Origin: Vespula vulgaris
Lineage: Eukaryota > Arthropoda > Insecta > Hymenoptera > Vespidae
DNA: 64,000 bases
Reading direction: 5' to 3'
Assembly: GCF_905475345.1 (NCBI RefSeq)
Contig: NC_066592.1
Location: 2,827,501 to 2,891,500, forward strand
In this document: one piece after another, positions 22,802 to 35,166 of the stretch
Numbering within the stretch: the first letter of the stretch is position 1
Layout: every line of letters starts with the position of its first letter
Translations under genes and position numbers: made by a program
The notes under the pieces: model-generated
The model's database searches: none
The model's input: the letters and a program-made list of their open reading frames with translations, nothing else
Told to the model about the DNA's origin: nothing

Positions 22802-23995
22802 GAAAGGTTAAACTTTGAACACCTCTTTAAATGTTTATTAAATATTTCCAAAAAAATGAAAAACAATTCTACATTCGTAGATACTTTCTTAATTAATTTG
22901 ATAAAAATATTCTTTCGAAGTTAGGATATAGAGATTCAATTATAACATTACTTATTCTTGATTCCTATTGTTATTATAATATATCTAACTTATAAAAAAT
23001 ACAAGCTTTAGTATATGAGCATTAATATATATTATATACATGTATAATATATACAAATATATTTATATATATCTAATATGGATATATAGATATACGTACA
23101 ATCTTAATAGCTTTTATCTATTCTTAGAAAATTAGAAGAATATAGTCAAGGCAAAGAGAAGCAAAGAGAAGCAAAGAGACAGACTACGTCTCTTAGTAGT
23201 CCCTTCGTAGAATTAGAACTCTTAATTAGGGTTTTCAGGCATAGATTAGGATGCGTCGCGTTCGCATGCTCGCGTCGTTTCTTAGCGTTCTCTGGCGCCG
23301 GCAAATAAGGCAGTCAGATTCTAATTGCTGGCCATAAATCAGGGACAACACCTGCACAATTCCAAAATGTTTATCAGAGGACTGCTGCTACGCCATTAGA
23401 AGGACGGATAGACGAAATGACTAACTGATGAAAGTTTAACAGCGTTCCTCTCGTTATTAGATTAATTTCATTAATTACGTTTCTCTTAGGAGCCAAGCTT
23501 TCGAGACACCACAATGCTCGACAGCGTGAAATCGATCGCCTTGTAAGAACACGACGACGTTCGATATCTCTTGAAATTTTCATCATTTTATTTCCCATCG
23601 ACAGTCTCGTGTCGTCTATATAATTCGATCATTAAAATTATAACACATCTGTTTTATCCAACAACGATTGGGAACTTTGATTATTTTATTTCGTTTATTT
23701 CAAAATCGAACGTTTGACGAAGGAAATAATTGTTAATATACATATATAACACGTAACAGTGGGAGATTCTATTATTTCTTTTTTATCCTTTTTTTTTTTT
23801 TCTTTTTCGCATTATAAGGAGTCAATAATATACCGATAGCTTTGACTTTGTCTTGTTTCGTTTATATAAAATGTTTATCAAAATTCACGAGTGTTTCGAG
23901 AAAAAGAGATTCTAGTTGTTCCTTTATATCGTCGAAGCGTCGAATTAGAGTGGGATTAGTGATGGAATCACGAAGAATGAGGAATGACCATGCAA

Positions 23996-23998
<3 letters not shown>

Positions 23999-24031
<33 letters not shown>
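23999..24031. repeat. (GA)n microsatellite
   Basis: This is a pure GA run of about 33 bases. Confidence 0.95.
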
Positions 24032-24034
<3 letters not shown>

Positions 24035-25345
24035 CGAGATATGTAAATGAGAAGACTTCTTCAGCATGCTATCTGTCATTTTTGTCGAGCGGTTTAGTCG
24101 GGGAAAAGCGAGTAGACAGGGGTGTTGGTCTTAAGGAGAGAAGGGGTGGGAGTAGACGGGATAGGGGGATGAAAAGGGGAAGCTATCTCGTAATGCGTTT
24201 TACACGCTAATTCGGCTGGCTTCGATTAATGATGCCGACAATTGCGATCCTCACGTCGATGAATTATACGTGTATCTTATGTCGAGCGATGTCAGAAAAA
24301 TCCTATAAAACGAACAATCGTTTTTATAAGCGAAAGAAAGAAAGAAAGAAAGAAAAAAAAAGAAAATACAACGAATACCTACGTATGCACGTATTGTTTT
24401 AATCCGTAGGTTAATATTAATCCTAGTGCTTTTGAATGGCGGACAATAAAAACACGTTAATTATCTTGAATATTTATACGATGTTAGGATTAACAAGAGT
24501 AAACAAGGTAAAGCGAAAGGAAAGAAAAGAAGAAAGAAAGAGAAGGAACAAAAAAAAAAAATAAGCTGAGGAGAGCCCTCGGGAGTCAATAATATACCGA
24601 CAAGCTTTATTTTATTTAAGCGGCTCCAGTTTTTCATTACGTTCATTCTCACGTCCCCTTCTCTTTTTCTTTTTAAGAAAAAATACTACACTGGTAGATG
24701 AGAGGGAAGGGCGACGGTGTCGAAAGCAACCAACGAGGTTACCTCCCTGTTACTCGAATATATTATTTACTATTCTTTATTTTTTTTTGGCCTTGCCTCT
24801 TTCCCTTTAAGATTTCTTAGCTGGAGAAATGAGAGAGAGAGAGAGAGATAGATAGAGTCGATTGTCAGAGTGCTGAAGCTTTTGTGCATCATGAAACATA
24901 CTTTAATATCCTATACCAAGTATCTTTATATCTTTCTTTATAAAATATGATATATACACATGTGTATATATATATATATCATATTGCATAAGTAATACAT
25001 AGATATGCGTAAGAAAGTTCGTTGTTAATCCATCATCTCTTTTTCTTGGCACCGTCTCAGGTCTCTTTCCTTTCTTTTTTTTCCTCTTTTTTCTTCTTCT
25101 TTTTTTCTTCTTCTTCTCTTGTATCATAAGGAGAAGAAGAAGAAGAAGGAGGAGGAGGAGGAGGAGGAGGAGGAGAAAGAGAAAAAGGAATAGTGGATAG
25201 TACAGCGTTTATTCGCGACATTTAAAGTTGCAACAGTAACCAAGGGAAAGTCATCGACATCGTGGTTTACGTTACACGGCTAGTTCGAATCGGATCGATA
25301 GAAATCGAGTAGAAAGCGGGGAAAGTAGCAAAAAAAGAGCATGTT

Positions 25346-25347
<2 letters not shown>

Positions 25348-25385
<38 letters not shown>
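25348..25385. repeat. (GA)n microsatellite
   Basis: This is a pure GA run of about 37 bases, followed by G-rich DNA. Confidence 0.95.
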
Positions 25386-25390
<5 letters not shown>

Positions 25391-25689
25391 AGTAGTGGAA
25401 GCTTTGAGATAGGTGGTGGAGGAGAGGATACTAGGGAAGGGATAAAATCATCTTAAGTACGCTCGATTTCAGCGTTACGAGCTGCGGTCTTTTTTCGAAT
25501 AGGATAGGACTTTGCTGGGAGAGTTCGTCGTGGGGGCGTCGAAGATGCAAGATTACCAAAGAAAAGAAAGTTCAGCTTTCGAGGGAAGGGATTTCCAAAG
25601 CGAATCCCTATCGAAGAAGCTTCGGGTCATTCGGTGCGATGTCCATGCCCGGAAAACTTGGATGACCTTGGTATATTTGGGATCGATCG

Positions 25690-25762
25690 TTCAGCAGGCT
25701 AGGCAGGCAAGCAAGCAGGCAGGCAGGCAGACAGACAAGCAGACAAGCAGACAAGTAGGCAA
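25690..25762. repeat. irregular CAGG/CAAG/CAGA tetranucleotide array
   Basis: Four-base units alternate between CAGG, CAAG and CAGA over about 70 bases, an unusual mixed tetranucleotide pattern. Confidence 0.85.
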
Positions 25763-26319
25763 GCTAGATGACGTATATATAAAAAGAGAAAGAGGGTGGT
25801 TGGTGATCACGATGGTAGTAGTAGTGGTGGTAAGATAGAAGGGGTGGTTTATAACTGAACGATGCACGCCAACGATAGCGAGTGTATTTTTGCAATAGGA
25901 GTAACTTATATGCGACTAGTATGCGTCAGGATACGTTAGGAAAGATAGATTTATGTTCGCAAAAGAGCGTCGAGTCACGTGTCTCAATAGAGGGATATCG
26001 TGCTGGTTTTTCAAATCGAACGGTACGATGTCCAATTTGTCTTGTCTGTCACGAGCGGATCGACGACGACTCCATGAAGGGGCACTCTTAGATATGTTTC
26101 GTAGGATGCTTTCTTTTTCTTTTTCCCTTTTGTGTATTTTTTTTTTCTTACTCTTCTTATTCTTCTTTCTGGCAACCTGCTATATTAACCTTTTACCATG
26201 GAACTTTATTTATTCGTCGAATTCAGATCTCTCGTAGAAGGTAGATGATAGTAGGTAGATAGCCGAGTACACCCGTGAGCATAGTTTCTCTCTTCTTCTG
26301 AAACAGAACCGATGAGAGG

Positions 26320-26436
26320 AAGAGAAGAGAAGAGAAGAGAAGAGAAGAGAAGAGTAGAGAAGAGAAGAGAAGAGAAGAGAAGAGAAGAGAAGAGAAGAGA
26401 AGAGAAGAGAAGAGAAGAGAAGAGAAGAGAAGAGAA
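26320..26436. repeat. (AAGAG)n pentanucleotide array
   Basis: About 23 copies of a strict 5-base unit (AAGAG in rotation) run with a single substitution at 26355. Because five is not a multiple of three, several frames on both strands stay open through it. Confidence 0.95.
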
Positions 26437-26689
26437 AGACAGGGAGAGAAAGAGAGAAACCACACTCTGCTCCGTTCGCTGTTGCATATTTTATTGCGCG
26501 CATTATTTAAATGAGCGCGACTTCGCCGTAATCTTGCCACGGAGAGAAGACTCCTTCTCTCTTCCTTTAACCATAGCTATCTCCTTTTCTCTTCCATCTC
26601 TCCTTCTTTTACTTTCACAGCGCTGGTCTTGCTTTTCCTCTTTCTCCTACTTACTGAGGGAGCACCTAAGCAACCCTTAAACGTACAGG

Positions 26690-27060
26690 GTAGTCGAAGA
26701 GAGGGGAGGAGGAGAGTAGTTCTCGGCTGGTTCAGCTAGCTCGACTTGGCTGGCTGGTAACGCGGAGCTTTCCCTGGGGTTGCCGCCGGAGGAATGGGGG
26801 TGAATAAGAGAGGGGTAGAGAGAAGAGGCCGGCCAAGCGTGTTTTTGCGAGCTGTTTCTGCTGACCAGTGCGGCTTTTCCTCTGCGGTCATCTCTCGTCG
26901 CCTCCCAAAGCTTGTAGAGTCGCTTATTGCCCCGAAGCTCCTGTTAACCGCCCTCTTTAACTTCCTGTCCCGACAGTCCTTCTTCCACGGAAAGAAGAGC
27001 AAACCCCGAATACTAGCCTCGTGCAAGTCCCCTTAAATACATCGACATCTGGGACTAGCT
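26690..27060. other. GC-rich non-repetitive island
   Basis: This 370-base island is clearly richer in G and C than the flanks and free of simple repeats. Frames of 80 and 96 codons are open on opposite strands over the same DNA, which is expected where stops are rare and does not argue for coding. I recognise no motif. A regulatory element is possible. Confidence 0.35.
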
Positions 27061-29203
27061 GTCGACGGCAAAGCTTTTCGACGATTCTATTCCTTGATTT
27101 GTACCCAGGAAGACATCCGATCTGCCTTTCTAACATTTCTATGCGTGCCTGTTAACAATGAACTCTCGTGATACGAAAGATATGAAAGAAGAAGAAGAAG
27201 ACGAAGACGAAGACGAGCTTCATCTTCATCTTTATCTAATTTATGTATCTATCTATTCATTCATCCATCTATCCATCCATCCATCCATCTATCTCTTTCT
27301 TTCTCGAGTAATGGATTCGTGTGTTTGACTTACTCGAGTATACTCGTAAACGCTTTGATATACGTGGGCGGGGTGGGGGGAGAAACAGGTAAACGGTAAC
27401 CATGAAAATTTCAACTCTCCGAGAACGTAATCAGCATACTTGGTACATTCGTTTCCAGGCAGAGGGAATACCATTTCCCGGGGCGATCACTTTGTGAAGA
27501 TTCGAGATAACGTAAATTCTCTCTTTCTCCTTCTCCTCCTCCTCCTCGTCCTCCCCCACCTTCTCCATCTCTTCCTCCTTCCTTTCTAACCCCCTCCTCC
27601 ACCCTGTTTTATATCCTACTACTCTCTCGTTAAAAGAATGGAGGGCGATCGCGTAGCTCGTATTCACGCCATAATGTTTATCCTTTTGCAGCTCGTACCG
27701 TCGAAGAGCACAAAGACCATTGTTTTTAAAGCGTGCGTTATTACTCCATGGGAGTATGATATTATAAAGCACGAAAAGTCGATAAATGGGATTATTATAA
27801 GGCTCATCAAACGAGACTTTTGTTGTTTACATAGATTCGAATTTTCGTTCGAAGGAGCATGCTCTTACGTATGTTGATGATATTATTATTCTACTACTAC
27901 AATACTACTACTACAGCTCCTACTACTACTACTACTAGTATTACTACTACTATTGCCGCATAGTTTTCGATCCCTAAGGTTAGACAATTAAGCGAATTAC
28001 ATGTAACAGCTGAACATTAGCTCGTAATGTGACCCTTCATTTACTCGACCGTTAGCCACACCTCTTACCCTTTAAGGGCAAGTACTTATCGTCCCTATGT
28101 CCCTTCGATTTCTCCAATTCTTCCTCTCGGATTTACTTCAGGTACGAGGAATATCTTTTAACAAGTGCATCTTTTTGGATATTAAAAAAAAAAAGATTAG
28201 AATTATAATTCATATTACAAGGGTAATCATTATTACGAGGATTATTGTATCCTTCTCTTTTTTTTCTTTTTTTTTTTGATTAATTTTATTCGATCTCTGG
28301 TGATAGAAGTTTACTTTGATTTCGAAGTTGTAATTTTTTATGGAGGAGAATATCATCTTTATTTGTTTATTATTTTTAGATGCATTCTTTGATGAATATA
28401 CAGCGTTAAGATGATATAATAGTTCTCTTATATTAATTTCGATAGAAAGATTATTTCTCGTTTCGTTTAATCGAAAAAAAAGGAATAGAAAATGGCCAAA
28501 TCGAAGATATGTTATCGGTCGAATTTCCCTCGGCCTTAAATTATCACTGGATTTTCTCTTATCTTTAGTCCGAGTAATCCACGAAAGAATAACTACCGAA
28601 GATATCGATTCTGCATATGCATCGGCACCGTCGATACTCGATAAAGGGACAAAAGAAAACCACATTTATACTTTTATCTTCTCCTACCCATTTCCTTTAC
28701 GAAGGAGACACGTTGTGCCTTCGATTCTAACAAACTTGCTGAGTTATCGGATTGCAAAGATTAAAGATCTCTATCCCATATGTAATATTATTTCAAGGTA
28801 AAACGTACTTTCGAGTAATCGATTAGATGTCCAATTTTAACGAGAATCCTGCTCGCGATTAACCCCGTGTAATAACCAAAGGGAATATTAATATTTCCGT
28901 CTACGATGTGAGCTATTTTTTTCCTCCTTTTTTCGTTTTTCTTTTTTCTTTTTCGTCGAACGCACGAGTACCTCCCCCCACATTTAACAAATCTAATCGC
29001 ATTTTTTCCTTTAATATATTTATTTAATATCGATTGACTTATTGATAACAATAAAATAAAAGTGAGATGGACGAATTTGAAGGACGTAGCTCTGAGAGAG
29101 AGAAAGAGGGAGAGAGAAAGTTTCGAATTATCGTTACGATGTGTTTCGTGTTCGTGACAGTGTGAAAGTGCGAATGAAAAAGCGGCGTTGGGACAATGAT
29201 AGA

Positions 29204-29251
<48 letters not shown>

Positions 29252-29252
29252 G
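29204..29252. repeat. (GA)n microsatellite
   Basis: This GA run of about 44 bases degrades into GAAA units. Confidence 0.95.
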
Positions 29253-30095
29253 AAAGAATAGCAACCGTGACAGACATCGAGCTTTTAAGGGCTGCTGGAA
29301 ACAGCTGTGGCGTGAACGCATTTTTAGTTGCGAAATATTTGTAAATATTCCTCTTTGTGGAATACAACCAGAGAGAAAGAAAGAGAGAAAGAGAGAGCTT
29401 GAGAGACTGAGAGACTGAGAGACTGAGAGAAAGAGAGCTCGAAGAGTCCTTTCCAGAGGGCAGGTCGAGTCAAGGATGGAAAGGATAAAAGCTTTCGGCC
29501 TTCCACGTTTGACGGTCAAACGGATCCTGTATTTGGCAAGCTCTCTTGCTTGGCTATATTCGTGTACGTTACGAATATATATATATAGTACATAGCGAGA
29601 TTCTTCAAAGAAATTTCTCCTATATATTCGACTGGAGCTTTTCGGTGAACGGCTTGTTTACGATGAAAACAGTTCGTTCCATATTTGAAATATAATTAAT
29701 AACGATAACGAACTAATATCACGTTGATCGTCTATCGTTCCATCGAATTTTTCCATCGGATATTTTCTGAAGAACAAAAAAAAAAAAGAAGAAAAGAAAA
29801 CGATAAGTATATCGTTTTTCTTTTAGCTTTTTTTTTTCTTTTTCTGTTTATTTTCTTTCATTTCATTAATTTTTTTTTTTTTTTTTTTTAATATACAAGT
29901 GATAAAAAGTTGAAAGACTTGGTAAAAAGGCTCGCATATTTTTCCCTATTTATTATCGGCAATTCTTAGGTGGATATGTTTTACGAAGGGACGATAAGCA
30001 AACGCGTAAGTAATTAAGTAGATCTAGGTATTTCGCGGAAAGGGAAATTAATGGGAAGCTGTAAGGATAGTTAGTCGAGGGTAGATTTCTAGGTT

Positions 30096-30124
30096 CACCA
30101 CGTGGTGGATGCTTGAATCACGTG
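30096..30124. promoter_or_regulatory. twin CACGTG E-boxes
   Basis: A perfect 12-base palindrome CACCACGTGGTG at 30096-30107 is followed by a second CACGTG at 30119-30124. The two cores are exactly 20 bases apart, about two helical turns. CACGTG is the site of bHLH factors such as CLOCK/CYCLE, Myc/Max and USF. Binding here is inference. Confidence 0.35.
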
Positions 30125-32072
30125 AGGGCATCCCCAATCGGTAAACAAGGGAGGGTCGTTAAAGCAACGGTTAAACTGATGACTGTAGGTTCGTAGGAGG
30201 ATGAGGGTGTTTAGGAGGGTTGTTTACGGCTACTCTCTCTCTCTCTCTCTCTTTCTTTTTTCTTTCTTTCTCTTCTTACTCTACGGTCAATAAAGTTTAA
30301 GTACCCCAAGAGATTGCTGTTGTCTCTGTCCATCTAGTCTTACTTCCTTTTTTCTCTCTTTTTTTTTTCGTATCTTTCTTTTTCTCCTTTCTTTCCACTT
30401 TATCGCTGACGTTGCATCACGATATCGTGGCATTATATTTATTTATTTTTTCCCTACCAAAAAAAAAAAAAAAGAAAAAACGAGAAACGAATCAATTTGG
30501 TCGCGTTCAACTTTCTTTCCTTTTTTTCTTTTTTTTTTAACTCGTCCCTCTTTTTCTTAGGATCGATTTATTTTTCCTTTCTTTCGAATCGAAACTTTTA
30601 GTTAGAATCTCTGTTTCGCTTGGTCGAGAACGAACATGTACGAACTTTGGAAGGATAATGCATATTCTTCTGTTTTTAAGAAGGAAAAAAAAAAGAAGAG
30701 AAAAAGAAGAAAAAAGAGCGAGATCGAAAGGAGAATCGAAAGACAGGAGGAACGCAAACGGATTCGTCTTTTCCATAGAACACGTTGCGATCGTGGTGGG
30801 CTCGACAGAGAGCATTTGCATGTGGCGATCGGCCACGCGGAAGCTGTGTCGTTTCTCCCATTCCTACCCCTCTATCCTATGCCACCCCATCCTATCTCAC
30901 TTTCTCTCCGCCATATCATTGCTTTTCCTTTTTAAACGAATTCTTCTTTCGACTCTCATTTCCACCTATCTGTCGCTCGTATTGGCACTCGTACTCTTTC
31001 CCTCCCAATTTTTCTTTCTTCCTTTCCTTTTTTCTACCCTTTTTTGTACTCTTCTTTTTTTCCTTTTTGCACTTTTACTCCCTCCTTACACGAAACTCTC
31101 AACGAACGCGCCGCTTCTTCTCTCTTCTTTCTCATCTTTTTCTTCTTTTTTTTTAACAACATACATTTCTTTCATTTTAGTTATATAGAAGAAAGGAAAA
31201 CGTGGCGCATGGTGTAAAAGTAAAAAATCAAAAGACAAAATCGATTTATCGAATAATTCGTAAACACTGAACTCATTTTCTTTTGTTTTGTTTTGTTTTG
31301 TTTTCTTTTCTTTTCTCTTCTCTTCTTTTTCCTTTTTTTCTTTTTTAATTTTTGACGTAAACCACTTTTCATAATCACCGGCGCACGTTTGACGAATAAT
31401 TAAGAATGATTAATTCACGAGAGATTAACGGTACGGATATAATGTAACGATAACCGAGAAACAATTTAATATCGTAGATTTAATTTTATTCTATCGTACG
31501 ATATATCAAGTGAATTTTTCTAATGGATTCGTGATAACAAAAAATCGATGACCCACTCGCTCACCGTTTGTCGTCCGATTTAGAAGAATTATTTTGCAAC
31601 AGAAATAAAAGAAAAAAAAAAAAAAACAAAAAATGTGATCGTACAGGAAGAAAAACAAGGAAAAAAAAAAGAAAGAAGCAGAGACAAACAATTTCGATGA
31701 TTCTTACGTTTAAATAAGATAACACGTAATAACGTATAAGCTTACCCCTTGAAAATTTCACGCTTTTAGATCGGCAAAAGTTTAATATAACTCAACGAGA
31801 AGCATCTACGGAAAATAATAATAAATCGGCGCAGCCGTCGGAGTTACTTAGGGCGACTTAACGAATATGGATTAAAAGTTGTTCGAGCATCGGCACGGAG
31901 GAAGCGAGACTGTTAGAAGGTAGAAGCGAGAAGAGAGGAGTGCTGTTCTCGAAAACGGTGAAAACGAGTTGGTTTTCGAGAGATTGGCGGCTGCAGACAC
32001 TGTACCGGAGGACGAAATTGTGTTTGTATTTTAATGAGGGGGCTATGCTAATCCCTTTCGCGGCACGCAGCC

Positions 32073-32075
<3 letters not shown>

Positions 32076-32117
<42 letters not shown>
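32076..32117. repeat. (CT)n microsatellite
   Basis: This is a pure CT run of about 41 bases. Confidence 0.95.
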
Positions 32118-32120
<3 letters not shown>

Positions 32121-33248
32121 TCTCTCGAGAAGTAAAAGCCGTTTTTCCATCTCACGATAGGCGCGAATGTTTGCAAAACCGGCGGAAAATTCCTTTTTAA
32201 AGAAAGAGAAGAGAACACACGTGTAAAAGAAAGAGAGAGAGAGAGAAGTAAAAAGAAAGAGATAGAAATCGTGGTTAGAATGAAACTCGAATAAATTCGT
32301 ATTTCTCTCTCTTTTTCTCTCTCGTGTATTTGTAAATGTTTGAGAACGATAGAAAAAGATGAAAAGAAATACTCAAGACAATAACCAACAATAACACAAA
32401 AACAAATAGCCTGAGGACGATCTTTTTAATATCTCTTTAGAAAGAAGAGAACCCTATAGGGTTGCCTTTAGAATCTTTACCAAAGGGTAAGGAAGACGAA
32501 CGAGGGAGAATGACGGCACCCTTCTCGTACCGGATTCTTCTCTCCTATGCAACGTTTTAAACGACGGCTCTTTTTTGACCCACTGCCATAATTTTTGACG
32601 ATCGATAACGCTTCCGTTACTCCGCAAACGTGACTCTCTTCGTATACGAGGAAGAAAGAATGATTTATATCATCCTTTTATCGATGATTATATTCTACTT
32701 TTTTCACAACTAGTGGTATTTGTGTTTGCATAGAAATGTTTTGTTTATTTATTTATTTATTCATTCATTTATTTATTTATTAATTCGAGTCGAAATTGTA
32801 GCAATGTTTTTCTTTATCCTTTCTTTTTTTCTTTTTTGTAGTATACGTTATAAGGATATATTAAAGCTTGGCCATTACATCCAAGAGAATCAAAAGAACT
32901 ACTTGAGATCTTGAGGGAGAGCTTTGGAAAAGTACAAAAGTTCTTGTTGGACAGAGAGTTAGACGAAAATAAGAGAAGAGGGAGGAAAGCCAACCCAATC
33001 CAATTTTATCGATGTATTTAACGGATGACTGCTCGATAAGAACTATAGTTAGCCAAAAAGGAGTTTTATTTTCGTTCGCATTTCATTCAAATCGTTTTGT
33101 GTCTTTGTTTCTTACGAGAGAGAATAACGAAACTTTTATTATGAACATTTATTATGAACGCCGCATATATCTTCTCTGTTCTTTCTTTTTCAATGAGTAA
33201 TTAAGATTAATCATATCGTATAAAAGGGGGGAAAAAAAAGAAGAAAAC

Positions 33249-33282
<34 letters not shown>

Positions 33283-33795
33283 ATGGGTACTTCATCGAGT
33301 TTCATCGAACGTGAAAATACTTTCAAACAACTTCTCGAACTCGTAGTTTATCGAAACGAGGGCAGCTATCTTTGGAAACAATAGATAGCGCAAGGAACAT
33401 GGTTTATGTAAGACGAGGTTATTTTCGACGATGTACAAGAACCCCTACTCGGACGTTCTTACACAGAGAATGGTCACCTGTCGTGTTCGATCTTTTTTTT
33501 TCTCTTCTCTATTTCTTTTTGTTTTTTTTTGTAAGTACTCATTTATTATTTTATATCGCTTGCTCGTTACTACGATATATTAACATTTCAAAGATACCAG
33601 AAGATCTTAAACGAATGATATTTAATTTGTTAATGATTTACTTGAGACTCTAAACATTTGATCGTTTTCATAGTGATGTCAAGAAAGAGAGAAAGAAAAA
33701 GGGAGAGAGAGGGTGTTGTTATGAACAAAATAAAAAGGGGAGAGTAAAAGAGACGACCTTTAATCGTCCTCTACGTTTTTCTGTTTTTTTTCCCT

Positions 33796-33834
<39 letters not shown>

Positions 33835-33954
33835 CTGTTCTTGTTTCGTATTACGAGTAGCAACATTAATCGTCGTTGGAATTGACACAAGGGCACAGAG
33901 TCGTTTCGTTCCTGGAACTTCAGCAAATATCCTACACTACTGTGTACAGGAGTA

Positions 33955-34010
33955 CCTACCTACCTACCTACCTACCTACCTACCTACCTACCTACCTACC
34001 TACCTACCAA
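33955..34010. repeat. (ACCT)n tetranucleotide array
   Basis: About 13 ACCT units end in ACCA units. This is not the insect telomere repeat TTAGG. Confidence 0.95.
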
Positions 34011-34535
34011 CCAACCAGAGAGGGTTAGCTTGCTTGAAATTTTCACGTTTCTCTTTTGGTCCTCTTTTGGTGTACAATCATTTCACGTGGAATCGAAATC
34101 GCGCTGAGCCGCGACAGACGGTTTAAACACAATCGGTGGAAGGAAAAAAAAAAGGAGATGGAGATGGGGGAAGGGCAAGCGAGTAGTAATCCCTAGCCTT
34201 ACTCTCTCTCTCTCTCTCTTTCTCTTTTTCTCTCGTCTGCTTCGTGATACATTGAGATATCGTCGAGTCGTTGTTGACCGAACTTTCGATGATACCAGCG
34301 CGAGAGAGAAAGAGAGAGAGAGAGAGAGATAGATAGATAGAGAAAGTTGGAGAAAGATTCAGCTCCGTGTTCCCGTGAACGATTACATACAACGTGGCGT
34401 GGCTTCGATGGTTGGGCCAAAGAGGGAATAGGGGGAGGGAGGGGGTAGTTAGAAAGGGGATCGAACTGCTTCGCGGACTCGTAGGCACGAGGGAGGGTTG
34501 CTCTTTTTTCTCCCTCTTGCTCATCTCATTCTCTC

Positions 34536-34566
<31 letters not shown>

Positions 34567-34902
34567 CTTTTTCTCTTTCCATCTTTTACGAGCATCGATG
34601 TATTTTCAATACCGACACAAAGCGATATAATCCGCGTTTAATTGGAAAACTTCACGTCACCGACTACCCCTTTTCGATACAAATCGAGGCGAAACTCCGA
34701 ATCGTTGCCCTCCATCCTTCTCCTCATCCCTCTCTGTGATCTCTTCTTCCCCCTTCTTTAACCCTCCCCCTTTACGGCCCTCAAACCCCCCTCTAACCTC
34801 CTCTTCTATCCTTCTTCTCACTCCTACTACATTCATTCTGTCCGCCGTGAACTCTCAGACGCGTACTGTTTTTTCTACCCCTTCATCCCCCTCTCCCTCC
34901 TT

Positions 34903-34907
34903 CTCAG

Positions 34908-34938
<31 letters not shown>

Positions 34939-34959
34939 TTTTGTCTTTTTCTTTTTCTT

Positions 34960-35000
<41 letters not shown>
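34903..35000. repeat. (CT)n/(TTTC)n pyrimidine tract
   Basis: Nearly 100 bases are almost pure pyrimidine, with two long CT runs separated by TTTC units. Confidence 0.9.
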
Positions 35001-35104
35001 CTCTCAGTCTCTCTTTTCTTTCAATCTTTCAACCGATCTTGATATCCCACGTTCGTATCCCACACAATTAATTTCTAATTGAGCGAGTGTCCTTCCACCA
35101 TCGT

Positions 35105-35106
<2 letters not shown>

Positions 35107-35163
<57 letters not shown>
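35107..35163. repeat. (GA)n microsatellite, longest in the window
   Basis: An uninterrupted AG/GA dinucleotide run of about 57 bases lies only 100 bases after a long CT tract. The two could pair as a hairpin in single-stranded form. Confidence 0.95.

Positions 35164-35166
<3 letters not shown>

Larger units (their letters stand above)
22110..26300. other. non-coding stretch with one notable non-repetitive island
   Basis: No coding exon is supported. TA-rich DNA lies near 22600-23100. A non-repetitive island at about 23120-23600 has balanced composition, E-box CACCTG and TAATTA homeodomain words, and could be regulatory. GA tracts lie at 22763-22802, 23999-24031 and 25348-25385, and a GGA triplet tract at 25148-25175. 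An irregular CAGG/CAAG array at 25690-25762 makes the 108-codon frame at 25512-25838 read as Gln/Ala/Lys repeats. A frame at 25882-26091 contains CPICLVC, which resembles a half zinc knuckle but has no full RING spacing. Confidence 0.55.
27061..32050. other. non-coding, simple-repeat-rich stretch
   Basis: No coding exon is supported. The stretch contains CATC units at 27258-27292, TCC tracts near 27530-27600, TAC triplets near 27890-27950 and GA tracts at 29204-29252 and 29370-29440. It also has poly(T) at about 29870-29890, a twin E-box at 30096-30124, pyrimidine tracts near 30235-30280 and 30890-31160, and TTTTG/TTTTC units at 31280-31325. Open frames of 60-240 codons are Leu/Ser/Phe- or Lys/Arg/Glu-rich by-products of these tracts. 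Confidence 0.6.

Noticed and set aside
25882..26091. CPICLVCHERIDDD in a 69-codon + frame, resembling a RING start
   Set aside because: It lacks the remaining Cys/His ligands and spacing of a RING or zinc knuckle, and the frame ends soon after.
28788..29519. 243-codon - strand frame
   Set aside because: Most of it is Ser/Leu/Phe from GA tracts read on the opposite strand. The rest matches no family I know.
33955..34010. ACCT array considered as a telomere-like or CRISPR-like repeat
   Set aside because: The insect telomere unit is TTAGG, and there are no spacers. It is a plain tetranucleotide microsatellite.
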